Below are positions 23,595 through 33,774 of a stretch of DNA of 64,000 nt, piece by piece (position 1 is the first letter of the stretch; every line of letters begins with the position of its first letter). Made by a program: the position numbers and the translations under genes. The notes under the pieces were generated by a model. That model worked only from the letters and a program-made list of their open reading frames with translations. It did no database searches and was not told the DNA's origin. Source of the stretch: JAAYAY01 sp964563135 (GTDB lineage: Bacteria > Planctomycetota > Planctomycetia > Pirellulales > Thermoguttaceae); assembly GCA_964563135.1 (NCBI GenBank), contig CAZLWV010000004.1, forward strand, positions 1-64,000. Reading direction: 5' to 3'.

Positions 23595-26021
23595 ATGCAT
23601 CTTCCGAGAAGAACGGTTCTGCTCCTTGTGGTTGCCGCTTTGGCTGCTGCGGGGCCCGGAATATGGTTCCTGGCGGTCCGCCAGCGGCCCATCCCGGTTG
23701 AGGCCGTGCTTGCGGCCTACAACAGCCGGGCCCGCTACGGGCCGCTGTCGATTGAGTATCCGCCGGAGGGGGCGGTGTTTCCGCCCGAAATCGTACCGCC
23801 CACGTTTCGCTGGCAGGAGCACTGCCCCAGCGCCGACCGTTGGGTAATTGCTGTCGAACTTGCCGCCGGGGAGCGCCTGACCTCGGCGGCAGAGTCGACC
23901 CGCTGGCAACCGCTTGAGGATGCCTGGAAGGCGATCAAACAGCAGAGCCGGTCGGCTCCGGCGCAGGTGACCATCCTGGGGGTAAACCACCGCCGGCCCA
24001 CGGAGATCCTCTCGGCCGGCAGGGTCTCGCTTCGCACCTCCGCAGACGAGGTGGGGGCACCGCTGTTCTACCGCGAGGTGCATCTGCCGTTCATCGAGGC
24101 CGTTACCGATCCGGCCCGTCACATCCGCTGGCGTTTCGGAACCATCGACATGCCTCATCCTCCGGTTGTGCTCGAGGGACTGCCCAACTGCGCCAACTGC
24201 CATTCCTTCTCGGCCGACGGATTGACGATGGGCATGGATGTCGACTACGGGAGCGACAAGGGATCCTACGTGATCGTGCCGGTGGCGAAGGAGATGGTTC
24301 TCGACACGCAGAAAATCATTACCTGGAGCGACTTTCGCCCGGAAGACAAGCAGCCCACCTTCGGGCTCCTTCCGCGGGTCTCCCCGGATGGGAAGTACTC
24401 GATCGCGATGGTCAAAGACCGGTCGGTGTTTGTCGACAAGCCCGACTTCGCCTTTTCGCAATTGTTCTTTCCGATTCGCGGGGTCCTGGCGTATTACGAC
24501 ATCGAGGCCAAGGCGTTCCATCCCCTGCCCGGTGCCGACGATCCAGACTATGTGCAGGCCAATCCCGTCTGGAGCCCGGACGGAAAATACGTCGTGTTCG
24601 CCAGGCAGAAGGCCTACGACCTGAAGAATCTCCGCCATCCGGAATCGAGCTTGCTCGACTGGGAAGATGTGAAGGAATTTGTGGAAGAAGGCAAGACGTT
24701 CCAGTACGACCTGTACCGCGTGGAGTTCAACGGCGGCCGCGGCGGCACGCCGGAGCCGCTGCGGGGTGCGTCGCAGAACGGCAAGAGCAACTACTTTGCC
24801 AAGTACTCTCCGGACGGCAAATGGATCGTGTTCTGCCAGGCCAGGAGCTACATGCTTCTCCAGCCCGACAGCGAGCTCTACATCATTCCCGCCGAAGGGG
24901 GCCAGGCCCGGCGTCTGGAGTGCAACACCGGGAAGATGAACTCCTGGCATAGCTGGTCTCCCAACGGCCGTTGGCTCGTGTTCTCGTCGAAAGCCTATTC
25001 TCCCTACACGCAACTGTTCCTCACGCACATCGACCCGGAGGGACGGAGCACCCCGCCGGTCGTGCTCGACCACTTAACCGCCTCGGACCGTGCCGCCAAC
25101 ATTCCCGAATTCTGCGACGGCCCGGGAACGGCGATCGCCCGCATCCGGCAGGATTTCGTCACCGACTACAACTACTATCGCGCCGGCCACGACGCCATCC
25201 GCGAGAGCGATTACCAGTCCGCTGTCCGCCAGTACCGCAAGGCGATCGAGCTGAATCCGGGATATGTCGAAGCCCGCCAGGAACTGGGGGTTGCCCTGAT
25301 GTCTCTCAAAAATCTGGCCGAGGCGGAGGCCGAGTTTCGCAAGGTGATCGAGCTCCGCCCGTCGTTTGCGGAAGCCTATTTGAATCTGGGCAACGTGCTG
25401 GCCCGCCAGGGCAAGTTTCAGGAAGCCATCGATCCGCTCCGCAAATCGCTGGATCTGAAGCCGGCCGACGGTTCGGCACACTTAGTGCTTGGGACCGTCC
25501 TCAGCGGGTTGGGGCATCGGAAGGAGGGCCGCGAGCATCTGTTCGAGTCGGCACGCCTCCATCCGGTCAACGTGCAAGCGGTGGACCTGGTGGCACGCGG
25601 CGACTCGGCGCTCGATGGCGGACGCCTCCTGGAGGCCGTCGGCGAGTATCGCCGCGCCGTCGAGACTTCACCGGAGTATGTGCCCGCCCTGCTGAGTCTG
25701 GCCTCGGTGCTGGCTGCCTGCGAGGATGACTCGGTGCGCAGCGGCCAGCAGGCGATCGACCTGGCCTATCGCGCCGGCAAGGCGACCGGCCCCCTGGATC
25801 CGTACGTGCTGGCCGTGCTCGCGGCGGCGTATGCCGAGGCCGGGCAGTTCGGACAGGCCCTGCCGATCGCGGAGCAGGCACTCCAACTGGCGCAGCAGGA
25901 AGACAGCAAAGAACTCTCAGAACGCCTCCATGGCCAGCTCCTCCTCTACCAGGCCCAGAAGCCCTACCGGTTGCCCGCGGCACAGCTCAAGAACCTGCGT
26001 CATCCTCCGCTGTCCCGCTGA
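23595..26021 (+). CDS. PD40 propeller / heme c site / TPR fusion protein
   Basis: The 808-aa protein starts at ATG 23595; the TTG two codons earlier is less likely. It has an N-terminal signal anchor (TVLLLVVAALAAAGPGIWFL). Residues about 30-180 form an Ig-like domain. A single heme c motif CANCH lies near residue 197. Then comes a TolB/PD40-type propeller (RVSPDGKYSIAMVKD, WSPDGKYVVFARQ, YSPDGKWIVFCQ, WSPNGRWLVFSSK). From about residue 520 TPR repeats follow (YQSAVRQYRKAIELNPGY, AEAEFRKVIELRPSFAEAY, FQEAIDPLRKSLDLKPADG). It is exported and probably binds one covalent heme. Function is unknown; the combination suggests a redox-active scaffold at the cell surface. Confidence 0.85.
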   Translation: MHLPRRTVLLLVVAALAAAGPGIWFLAVRQRPIPVEAVLAAYNSRARYGPLSIEYPPEGAVFPPEIVPPTFRWQEHCPSADRWVIAVELAAGERLTSAAESTRWQPLEDAWKAIKQQSRSAPAQVTILGVNHRRPTEILSAGRVSLRTSADEVGAPLFYREVHLPFIEAVTDPARHIRWRFGTIDMPHPPVVLEGLPNCANCHSFSADGLTMGMDVDYGSDKGSYVIVPVAKEMVLDTQKIITWSDFRPEDKQPTFGLLPRVSPDGKYSIAMVKDRSVFVDKPDFAFSQLFFPIRGVLAYYDIEAKAFHPLPGADDPDYVQANPVWSPDGKYVVFARQKAYDLKNLRHPESSLLDWEDVKEFVEEGKTFQYDLYRVEFNGGRGGTPEPLRGASQNGKSNYFAKYSPDGKWIVFCQARSYMLLQPDSELYIIPAEGGQARRLECNTGKMNSWHSWSPNGRWLVFSSKAYSPYTQLFLTHIDPEGRSTPPVVLDHLTASDRAANIPEFCDGPGTAIARIRQDFVTDYNYYRAGHDAIRESDYQSAVRQYRKAIELNPGYVEARQELGVALMSLKNLAEAEAEFRKVIELRPSFAEAYLNLGNVLARQGKFQEAIDPLRKSLDLKPADGSAHLVLGTVLSGLGHRKEGREHLFESARLHPVNVQAVDLVARGDSALDGGRLLEAVGEYRRAVETSPEYVPALLSLASVLAACEDDSVRSGQQAIDLAYRAGKATGPLDPYVLAVLAAAYAEAGQFGQALPIAEQALQLAQQEDSKELSERLHGQLLLYQAQKPYRLPAAQLKNLRHPPLSR

Positions 26022-26065
26022 GTTCCGGTGGGCAGCGCCGTGCGGGGCAGGGAAAGTCGCAACGG

Positions 26066-29000
26066 TCAGAGTCCGCTCCAGGTTCCTCGCTCGTAGACAA
26101 AGTCCACGGCCTCGGAGTGATGCCTTGCGTTGCTGCCGTGCGTCTCTCCCAGGTTGCCGTTGAAACCGTAGCCGCCTACCTGTTCGAAGTCCCAGACCGC
26201 ATAGAGCCGGCGTTTGGGAGCGCTCATCGTCGACCACGTCCGCGATTCGACATAATCGGCCGCCCAGACGTCGGTACCGTCGTCGGCCGAGTCGTAGAGT
26301 TTCGCCACGTCGTTGCCCCCCTGGTCGGCAATCACGGTCACATTGGCGAACCCGCGAGCAAGCACCTCATAGATTTCCCCTCGCGCGACCTCCGCCTCGG
26401 ACTGGGGTGCATTGGCCATGATGACCTTGTGGGGTCTGGCAATCAGCACGTCATCGCCTTGGGAGTCGTGCATGACCAGCGTGTCGGCCACCTCTCCGCC
26501 ACCGAAGGCCCGGATCGAATCGGCCTTGATCCACGCCGTCTGGAGGCATTCGGGACTGTCGACGATAATCGGCATCGTCATGTCATAGAGGATGATCTGG
26601 TCTACCGAGTCCCAGTGACCTCCCTCTGGCTTCGGCCGCGCGAACTCGACCGTCATCTCATTGCCCACAGTTTCGAATTCGTCGATCCCCTCCGATCCCC
26701 AGACAACGGCCTGCTCTGCGGTGACTCTGAGGTCTTCAAAGAACTTGCAGCGCACGTAGGTCTGCCCGACGACCTTGGCAAGTTCGGTAGAAACCTTCGC
26801 CCTCTGGTCAGGGAGAACAATCGACACCTTGTCTTTGCCTCCCGCCTTCGAATAGGCAAATACGTTGCGAAAGCCGGACGCGGTCAGGGCAGTTTGGATA
26901 TGGGAGAATGGGTCGGTGCCGAACGAGACCGTGTCTTCGGAGATCAAGAGCTGGTCATCCTCCGTCGAATCGTCGATCCGCAGGGTATCGCTCCCTCCTC
27001 CACCGGCCAGATTGATGCGATCCGCCTCAATAGCAGCCTCGAAGCCCGTCTCCGGATTGATCCAGGTGGCCAGGCCTGGCGACACCAGCGCGCTCTCGTC
27101 GTCAGCCGTCCCCACGAGTTCCACCTCGCGGCCGACCAGATTCGCAGCGTCGATGTTCCAGGTGCTGGCGTCGTACACCACGTCGTTGACAGCCAGTTCA
27201 CTTGCCTCACCGAGAGCATATCGGATCGAATCGCTGCGGTGGACCTTAAGCTCGCTGTCCACCAGTTCCACAAGGTTGCAGATCGTCAGGTCCATGCTGC
27301 CTGCGGCGCTGCCAAGTTCCAGTGTCAGCTTCTGGCCGGTTATCTCCGCCACGTAGTCGATTCGCCAGACAGACCCGTCCACCGTCAACGTCCCGACCGT
27401 CTCGCCCTCTTCGTTCTGCAACTGCAAGGTGGGTACGATCGTGCTGCCGGCGGCGTCTCCCAGGTCCACCAGAACGGTCACCAGTCCGGGATTGGCGTTG
27501 ACGAAGCTCAAACGGGCGTTTCCGTCGGAGATCCATATGCCGCTGTAGAAATCCGTTTCTCCCAGTTGACTCTCCGGTTCTGCCGCCTGATTCTCGAGCC
27601 AGACCATCCGATCGTTGCCCGCCGTCCCGACCAGGTCAAGATCGCCGTCGCCATCGAGATCCAAAGGAATCGCCCGGCCGATCCCTGCCAGAGGATAAGA
27701 TTCACGAAATACTCCCGTACCGTCGTTGGCGTACCAGTAGGAAGGCCTGCCGGAGCTTTTTGGATTTGCCAGGAGGTCCATGTCGCCGTCTCCGTCCAGG
27801 TCTGCCGGTATCATCTCCCCGGCAGCCGCATGGGTGCCTTGCTGCTCCAACACGATGGGCAACTCATGGCGGGTGAACGTCCCGTGGCCGTCGTTGGCAT
27901 ACCATGCGTACTGCGTCCAGGAGGACCCGACCCGGGGATCATCGTAGCATTGCAGCGACGCCAGCACATCCAAATCTCCATCACCGTCCATATCTGCCGA
28001 GCTCAGAGCGCTTGTGCGGAGGTGGCCATCGGTGGAGGGGGCTGCCGCCGCCGACCCGTCGATACTGTGCATGTTGAAGACGCCGGTACCGTCGTTCTCA
28101 AACCAGGTCAGGGCGTCGATTTCTTCGCTTGCCCGCTGGCCGAGGGCCAGGTCGATGTCGCCGTCGCCGTCGAAATCGGCGGCAATGATATGCTCGACGG
28201 TCTTTGCCTGGTCGCTCACAACATGCTGGGCAAATCCCGCCGTCGCCAGGTTCTCAAACCAGGCGACCTGCTGAGCATCGTAGAGTGTCGCGATCACATC
28301 CATATCGCCGTCGCCGTCGATATCGGCAGCCGCCACCGACATCTCGTGGGCCGGATCGATCTCCTGCCATGGATCGCTCTGAATGATGCTGGAGATCAGA
28401 GCCTGTCCCTCACTGCGGTACCACAGGGACTGGCTCGGCCAGTGGCCCGCTGCGAGAAAGTCCGAACGTCCGTCGCCGTTGATATCGGCGACAAACACCT
28501 CGTTGGCCTCCATGGGGCCGTGAAGGAAGGAAATTGATGCCAGGCCCTCATCCAGGTCATTTGTCAGTTTCCGGATTCCCACATCCGTTGCCATCACAAT
28601 GTCCCAGTCCCCGTCGTCGTCGAAGTCAGCCACGTCGGCCGACCGTGGAGGATCCACCGTATCGGCGAAGGGCTGCGGCGAGCCGAAGCGGCCTCCTTCC
28701 GCAGGCGGGAGAATCGTGACGACATGGTCGCCCTCACCGACTGGTCCGCCGGGAGCCTGGTTGCCCTCGGAACTGACCAGCAGCCTCGCATGCGTCTGGC
28801 CGCTTCGAGCGTAGGCCGGGATGTCAAACGTGAAGGAGTTTTCTCCCGGCGTCAGTTCGATTCCGGCTGCGATCCGTTCCCATGAGCCGCCGTAGGATCC
28901 GTCGCCGTTTAGATCGATCCAGGCGTCGAGTTTGGCCCCTTCCGTCGTCTCTTCGAGAGTGATACTCAGCGTGTTATCGAGCCTGCCGACCATTGCCGAC

Positions 29001-29167
29001 TCGTCAAAGGCTGCGTCGATGGCCCAGTCGGCCGACACGGGGGCAACCGAGAGGACCTGACGCTGCTCCAAGGGCTCCAACCTCAATTGCCGCATGGATC
29101 TCGCTGGGTTGGCGGTGGCTCTTGTTGCTGTCCGTCGATTCGTCCGCGGTCGGTAGAGAATTGCCAT
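26066..29167 (-). CDS. Large FG-GAP/VCBS calcium-repeat surface protein
   Basis: The start is uncertain: ATG 29167 (MAILYRPRTNRRTATR) or 29182. The roughly 1,033-aa protein carries the planctomycete N-terminal signature LRLEPLEQRQVLS shortly after a basic leader, as in many giant exported proteins of the phylum. At least seven FG-GAP-type calcium-binding repeats follow, with cores such as DFDDDGDWDIVMATD, DINGDGRSDFLAAG, DIDGDGDMDVIATLYD and DLDGDGDLDLVGTAG. These build an integrin-like propeller. The C-terminal half is beta-rich with Asp-rich turns. It ends about 45 bases from the convergent PD40/TPR gene. It is probably an adhesion or surface-layer protein. Confidence 0.83.
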   Translation of the reverse strand: MAILYRPRTNRRTATRATANPARSMRQLRLEPLEQRQVLSVAPVSADWAIDAAFDESAMVGRLDNTLSITLEETTEGAKLDAWIDLNGDGSYGGSWERIAAGIELTPGENSFTFDIPAYARSGQTHARLLVSSEGNQAPGGPVGEGDHVVTILPPAEGGRFGSPQPFADTVDPPRSADVADFDDDGDWDIVMATDVGIRKLTNDLDEGLASISFLHGPMEANEVFVADINGDGRSDFLAAGHWPSQSLWYRSEGQALISSIIQSDPWQEIDPAHEMSVAAADIDGDGDMDVIATLYDAQQVAWFENLATAGFAQHVVSDQAKTVEHIIAADFDGDGDIDLALGQRASEEIDALTWFENDGTGVFNMHSIDGSAAAAPSTDGHLRTSALSSADMDGDGDLDVLASLQCYDDPRVGSSWTQYAWYANDGHGTFTRHELPIVLEQQGTHAAAGEMIPADLDGDGDMDLLANPKSSGRPSYWYANDGTGVFRESYPLAGIGRAIPLDLDGDGDLDLVGTAGNDRMVWLENQAAEPESQLGETDFYSGIWISDGNARLSFVNANPGLVTVLVDLGDAAGSTIVPTLQLQNEEGETVGTLTVDGSVWRIDYVAEITGQKLTLELGSAAGSMDLTICNLVELVDSELKVHRSDSIRYALGEASELAVNDVVYDASTWNIDAANLVGREVELVGTADDESALVSPGLATWINPETGFEAAIEADRINLAGGGGSDTLRIDDSTEDDQLLISEDTVSFGTDPFSHIQTALTASGFRNVFAYSKAGGKDKVSIVLPDQRAKVSTELAKVVGQTYVRCKFFEDLRVTAEQAVVWGSEGIDEFETVGNEMTVEFARPKPEGGHWDSVDQIILYDMTMPIIVDSPECLQTAWIKADSIRAFGGGEVADTLVMHDSQGDDVLIARPHKVIMANAPQSEAEVARGEIYEVLARGFANVTVIADQGGNDVAKLYDSADDGTDVWAADYVESRTWSTMSAPKRRLYAVWDFEQVGGYGFNGNLGETHGSNARHHSEAVDFVYERGTWSGL

Positions 29168-29659
29168 GATTCGGGTCCCCATTGCGAAGTGTACGTGTCC
29201 CACCTTCTGAGGCAGAGAAACGGCCCCAGTGTCACGAAAGGCCGCCCGTCAACTTGAGCCCCCGCGACTGCAGGGCGTTCTTTTCATTCTGACCACCAGT
29301 TGAGGTTTTCGCACGCATAGATTCCATGGGACCAGGAAATCGGGGCTCTTGTCCCCCGTTCAGGCGGTATAATCCTCCCCTTCCTCATTGCCGTTCTCGC
29401 GTGCCAGCCCATGTCTTGCACGGCGGATTTGCGCGCTCTGTTCTTGCTGTATGCACCCGCACGGCTCAGGCTCTGCTTGACGCAATGAAACAATCACCCC
29501 GAATCTTCGAACTGGACGGGCCGCTGTGAGACCCCGGCGATGCCTGGCAGGAGTTCTCCGGTGACTCCGTTTGCCTGTTCGGCCGATCTATGGCGATCGC
29601 GCCGAGAAAGCGTACAATGGGCACTTCCGGTACGTCGGTTCTTCACAAGGAGCTCGAGC
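29168..29659. other. Divergent intergenic region
   Basis: The 492 bases upstream of the FG-GAP and Gfo/Idh genes contain only short unsupported frames. AAGGAG just before 29660 is the ribosome-binding site of the plus-strand gene. No convincing repeat is seen. Confidence 0.4.
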
Positions 29660-31024
29660 ATGTGCGATCGCCGCAGATTTCTTCCATCAAGAGCCTGTCA
29701 CCAGAAAACGTCTTCTGCCGCTGCGGCTGGGGCAGGAGTGGCGACCGTCGCGGGCGTCTCGATTCTGCATGGCTTGAATGCGCGAGCCTACGCGGCGGGC
29801 GATGAAACGATCAAGGTGGCCCTGGTCGGCTGCGGATCGCGGGGCAGCGGGGCGGCTGCCCAGGCCCTGCAGACAAAAGGGCCGATCAAGTTGTGGGCCA
29901 TGGCCGACCTGTTTTCCGATCGCGTGGAGGCGAGTCTGGCATCGCTTTCCAATGCCGCACCGGCGGTCTACGACCGCGAGGCCCATCAGGGGCTGGCCGA
30001 CCGGATCGATGTTCCACCGCAGCGGCGGTTCGTCGGGTTCGACGCCTACCGGCAAGCCATCGACAGCGGCGTGGACCTGGTGATCCTGGCCTCGCCGCCC
30101 CATTTTCGCCCTGCCCATTTCGCCTACGCAGTCCAGCAAGGCAAGCACCTGTTTGCCGAAAAGCCGCTGGCCGTCGACAGTCCCGGTATCCGCCAGATCC
30201 TGGCTGCCAACGAGGAGGCCAAACGCAAGAACCTGAAGATCGGCGTCGGCCTGATGTTTCGCCATCGGAGCGGTTTCCAGGAAACGATCAAGCGGCTCCA
30301 GGACGGTGCAATCGGCCGCATCCCGCTTATGCGGGCTTACTGGAACACCGGATACCTGCGCGACACCCCCGCAAGGGCGGCCGACGTGACGGAGATGGAG
30401 TATCAACTCCGCAATCCCTACCATTTCCTCTGGTTGAGCGGGGATTACTTCGTCGACGCGCTGATGCATTACATCGATGTGTGCCTCTGGCTCAAGGGCG
30501 AGCATCCGGCCAGCGCGCAGGGGCAAGGCGGCCGGCAGTCGAAATCTCCCACCCAGCACGGCGACATCTTTGATCACCACGCTGTGGAATATGCGTTCGC
30601 CGACGGAACGATCATGTTCGCCATGACCCGGCAGATCTCCGGATGCTGGAACCATGCCACGGCCGAGCTGACCGGCCTGCAGGGCACGGCCGACATCGGG
30701 CGGATGCAGATCGAAGGCCCACGCCAGTGGCGGTTCCGCGGCGAGTCGGCCAACCCCTACCAGGTGGAACACGACGTCCTCATCGACGCCATCCGCAGGA
30801 ATCGGCCGCACAACGAGGTTGACTACGCCGCCACGACCACGATGACCGCCATCTTGGGACGCATGGCAAGCTATTCGGGCCAGGTGATAAGATGGGACGA
30901 TGCGATCCAGTCGACGGTGCGGCTGGCGCCGGAAAAGTATGCGATGGATGCCACGCCGCCGGTGGTTGCCGGCCAGGACGGGCGTTACCCGGTGGCCATG
31001 CCCGGCATCACGAAGGTCCTCTGA
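29660..31024 (+). CDS. Gfo/Idh/MocA family oxidoreductase, Tat-exported
   Basis: The 454-aa protein starts at ATG 29660 after AAGGAG; a longer frame upstream lacks a ribosome-binding site. The N-terminus has a twin-arginine leader (CDRRRFLPSRA, then an Ala/Gly-rich h-region). The Rossmann core is IKVALVGCGSRGSGAAAQAL and the conserved FAEKPLAVD motif carries the family EKP lysine. The substrate domain includes GVGLMFRHRSGFQETIKRLQ. Family members oxidise or dehydrate sugars, sugar acids or inositols with tightly bound NAD(P). Planctomycetes export many with unknown substrates. A sugar-isomerase-like gene follows 129 bases downstream, so the two may act in the same sugar pathway. Confidence 0.9.
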   Translation: MCDRRRFLPSRACHQKTSSAAAAGAGVATVAGVSILHGLNARAYAAGDETIKVALVGCGSRGSGAAAQALQTKGPIKLWAMADLFSDRVEASLASLSNAAPAVYDREAHQGLADRIDVPPQRRFVGFDAYRQAIDSGVDLVILASPPHFRPAHFAYAVQQGKHLFAEKPLAVDSPGIRQILAANEEAKRKNLKIGVGLMFRHRSGFQETIKRLQDGAIGRIPLMRAYWNTGYLRDTPARAADVTEMEYQLRNPYHFLWLSGDYFVDALMHYIDVCLWLKGEHPASAQGQGGRQSKSPTQHGDIFDHHAVEYAFADGTIMFAMTRQISGCWNHATAELTGLQGTADIGRMQIEGPRQWRFRGESANPYQVEHDVLIDAIRRNRPHNEVDYAATTTMTAILGRMASYSGQVIRWDDAIQSTVRLAPEKYAMDATPPVVAGQDGRYPVAMPGITKVL

Positions 31025-31153
31025 CCTTGACATCGCGCCGGCCGGCCAAGCGGCAAGAGACCATAAGCAACTAACAGGCATTCTGCACGGATTGATCTGG
31101 ACCACTTCTGATTCTGTTTGCGGTTGCCCCACGAGGGCACGGAGGAAACTACG

Positions 31154-32113
31154 ATGGCGCGACATGAAACAACAAGACTTACCCGGCGTCAGGCGTTGGC
31201 TGTGTCGGTGGGGGCGGGCATTGCAGCCCTGGGCGCCAAGCCGGTTCTGGCAGCGCCCGTGGCGAAGAAGGCTCCAATGAAGCTGGGGTGTGGAACCGTC
31301 AGCTTCCGCAAGCAGCCCTTGGAGGAGGCCCTGGAGCGGATCCGGCGAGCCGGCTACGAGTACTGCGAGACCCAGGCCACCGCGCCGTTCTGCCCCCACG
31401 TGGATCCATGGAAAGATGATCCGGCGAAATTCCGCAAGCTGACGACCGACCTGGGTTTCAAGGGGGTGACGGCCCTCTGGGCGTGCCACGGCGCAATCAT
31501 CCCCGATACCGAGAGCGTGGCGGGAATCTCGCAAGTGATCCGCTGGGCCAAGGAGGCCGGCATTCCCGTCGTCAACGCCGGCGACGGGCGGAAACCGGCC
31601 GGCATGTCGGACGACGATGCCCTGAAACTCCTCGGCGAGCGGCTGGCCGCTATCCTCGAGGTGGCCGAACAGTCGCAGGTCTACCTGGCCATCGAGCCGC
31701 ACGGCACATTCTCCCTCACGGCCGATGGGCTCAAGAAGATCCTGGGCCTCTCCACCTCCAAGTGGTTGGGCGTCAACTACGACACGGCCAACGTCCATCG
31801 GGCCACCTACGTGGAAACCGCGGCCGGCGGCTACTCCTGGACACCCTTCGGCCAGCGGCAGGACGAGGTGGCGACCCTGCGGGCCATCGTCGACCGGGTC
31901 GTCCACCTGCACGTCAAAGACGTGGTGGGCACCAAATGCGTGGCCCTGGGCGAGGGAACGGTGAACGTGCTCGGATGCCTGCGGGTGCTCCGCGAGGCCG
32001 GCTACAACGGCGCGGTTTCCCTGGAAACCGAAGGCGAGTTCGGCGCCGAAGAGGGGCAGAAGCTCATCGAGGCCAGCTACCGCTACCTCGTGGCCGCGGA
32101 GGACAAGACCTGA
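31154..32113 (+). CDS. Sugar phosphate isomerase/epimerase-like TIM barrel, Tat-exported
   Basis: The ATG at 31154 follows GGAGGAAA and gives 319 aa. A twin-arginine signal (TRLTRRQALAVSVGAGIAAL) precedes the barrel. AP-endonuclease-2/xylose-isomerase-like features include GCGTVSFRKQPLEEALERI at strand one, YLAIEPHGTF, GVNYDTANVHRA and VVHLHVKDVVG, which together offer Glu, Asp and His ligands for a divalent metal. The usual role is isomerisation or epimerisation of sugars or their derivatives. The gene is downstream of the Gfo/Idh oxidoreductase on the same strand and may be co-transcribed. The substrate is unknown. Confidence 0.88.
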   Translation: MARHETTRLTRRQALAVSVGAGIAALGAKPVLAAPVAKKAPMKLGCGTVSFRKQPLEEALERIRRAGYEYCETQATAPFCPHVDPWKDDPAKFRKLTTDLGFKGVTALWACHGAIIPDTESVAGISQVIRWAKEAGIPVVNAGDGRKPAGMSDDDALKLLGERLAAILEVAEQSQVYLAIEPHGTFSLTADGLKKILGLSTSKWLGVNYDTANVHRATYVETAAGGYSWTPFGQRQDEVATLRAIVDRVVHLHVKDVVGTKCVALGEGTVNVLGCLRVLREAGYNGAVSLETEGEFGAEEGQKLIEASYRYLVAAEDKT

Positions 32114-32200
32114 AGCCCTACTGCCAGGACAAGGTAGTTTCTAGCCGGCTGCCGGGTCGTGGCGGTTCGTTGGCTGTGGGGCAAATGTGCAGACGTGTGG

Positions 32201-33709
32201 TTACCGAACGCCCCCATTCAGTGGCGCATAGGGACGGCCGGGGATGAGACGCCGGCCGTCCGAAAAGCCCTCGGGGCGAGCGGCGAGCCGCGCAGTGAGC
32301 CGTTTGCGCCATTCGATCAGGAGATCATTTGCCACCGGGTCGGCTGCCATGTCGCGCTCTTCCCGGGGATCGGCATCGAGATTGAAGAGATGCTCGCGGC
32401 CGTCCAGTGGGCGCCAGATGTACTTCAAATGGCCGTCGGTCAGGGCGTGAAACGCCTGCTCCTTGCTGTAGCAGTTGGCGTGTTCGAAGTGGAGCCACGG
32501 CCGGATCTCGGCCTCGCGACCCTGCAGCGTGGGAACCAGGCTGACGCCATCCACCTTGGGGCACTCGGCACCGGCCAGTTCCGCCAGCGTGGGAAACAGA
32601 TCCTCGAGCGCAACCGGCTGGGAGCAGCGCCAGCCGGGTGTGAAACCCAACTCGGCCGAGCCGCAGACGATCAGCGGAATGTTGGCCGAGCCCTCGAACG
32701 GTTCGCACTTGCGGAAGTAGCCGTGGTCGCCCAGCATCTCCCCATGGTCGGTGGTAAGAACGACGAGCCAAGGTCGGCCTGCCTTCCGGCTTCTGGACCG
32801 AAATTCGTCGATGAGGGGCGCAACCTGATTGTCGATGTGTTCGATCAATCCGAAGTAGCCGGCCTGGGCCTTGCGGAGCGTCTCTCCCTCCAGCAGCACC
32901 CGATGGCCGCCGTCGGAGCCCTTGGGAGTCAGCAAGCTCCAATCCACCCAGTTGCCATGAGCCGGTGCAGGCAGGTCCTTTGCCATGTAGTCGTCGAAGT
33001 ACTTCCTGGGTGGGAAGAGCGGTGGGTGGGGGGCGTAGAAAGAGGCAGTGAGAAACAGAGGGCGTTCGGCGGCGGTTTCCGCAACGATCTTGCGGGACTG
33101 GCCGACGATCCAGGCGCTGGGGTGGAGCTCGTCGTCGAGCGGCCACGCCGTCGCCTGCCAGTGGTTGTAGGAAAGCCCCAAGGCCTGTTCCACCCACTTG
33201 CGGAAGTCGGCGATCTCGGGCACCGCCTGCTTCAGGTCGGCCGCGTACTGGTCGTCGGAGACGTAAGTGGAGCCGAGAATGGCCGTTTCGTAGCCGAGTG
33301 CGGAGGCGTCGGCAATCTGGTGCATCTCGCGGCCCACGAGCACGGTTCGGTAGCCCGCATCGCGGAGGAGTTGGGGCATCGTCGGGCAATCGACAGGTTT
33401 CTGTCTGTAACCCACCACGCCGCTGGTCTGGGGATGTAGCCCGGTCATGAGCGCGTAGCGCGCGGGGATGCAGGAGGGAACCGTGCAGTAGGCCCGCCGG
33501 AAGAGGACTCCCTGCTCGGCGAGCCGGTCGAAATTGGGCGTGCGGACCGCCCGGTGGCCGACGCTCGACAGACAGTCGCCGCGCATCTGGTCCGGCATGA
33601 TCAAGAGAATGTCGGGCTGCGCAGGCTTCGCGGCACAGACCCGGCTGCCGACCGTCGAGAAGGCCACGATCACCAGGAAACCCGCCGTCAAAAATGGGCT
33701 CTTGGACAT
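32201..33709 (-). CDS. Exported sulfatase (type I)
   Basis: The 502-aa protein starts at ATG 33709 and has a signal peptide (MSKSPFLTAGFLVIVAFSTV). The mature protein opens DILLIMPDQMRGDCLS, with the metal-binding Asp. The activation signature SCIPARYALMTG contains the CxPxR core whose Cys becomes formylglycine. Additional landmarks are LTTDHGEMLGDHG and FHALTDGHLKY. It removes sulfate esters, most likely from sulfated polysaccharides, after modification by an anaerobic or FGE-type maturase that is not in this window. The adjacent glycosidase-like propeller gene on the same strand supports a glycan-degrading role. Confidence 0.92.
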   Translation of the reverse strand: MSKSPFLTAGFLVIVAFSTVGSRVCAAKPAQPDILLIMPDQMRGDCLSSVGHRAVRTPNFDRLAEQGVLFRRAYCTVPSCIPARYALMTGLHPQTSGVVGYRQKPVDCPTMPQLLRDAGYRTVLVGREMHQIADASALGYETAILGSTYVSDDQYAADLKQAVPEIADFRKWVEQALGLSYNHWQATAWPLDDELHPSAWIVGQSRKIVAETAAERPLFLTASFYAPHPPLFPPRKYFDDYMAKDLPAPAHGNWVDWSLLTPKGSDGGHRVLLEGETLRKAQAGYFGLIEHIDNQVAPLIDEFRSRSRKAGRPWLVVLTTDHGEMLGDHGYFRKCEPFEGSANIPLIVCGSAELGFTPGWRCSQPVALEDLFPTLAELAGAECPKVDGVSLVPTLQGREAEIRPWLHFEHANCYSKEQAFHALTDGHLKYIWRPLDGREHLFNLDADPREERDMAADPVANDLLIEWRKRLTARLAARPEGFSDGRRLIPGRPYAPLNGGVR

Positions 33710-33774
33710 GGAACACCTGCTTTCTTCGGATCGCTGCAGACCGGGAGGCCTTTGGGTTCTCACGGGGCCATGCA

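Noticed and set aside
26117..28537. 806-aa plus-strand open frame
   Set aside because: Antisense to the FG-GAP repeats; its apparent regularity comes from the DxDGDGD repeats on the other strand.
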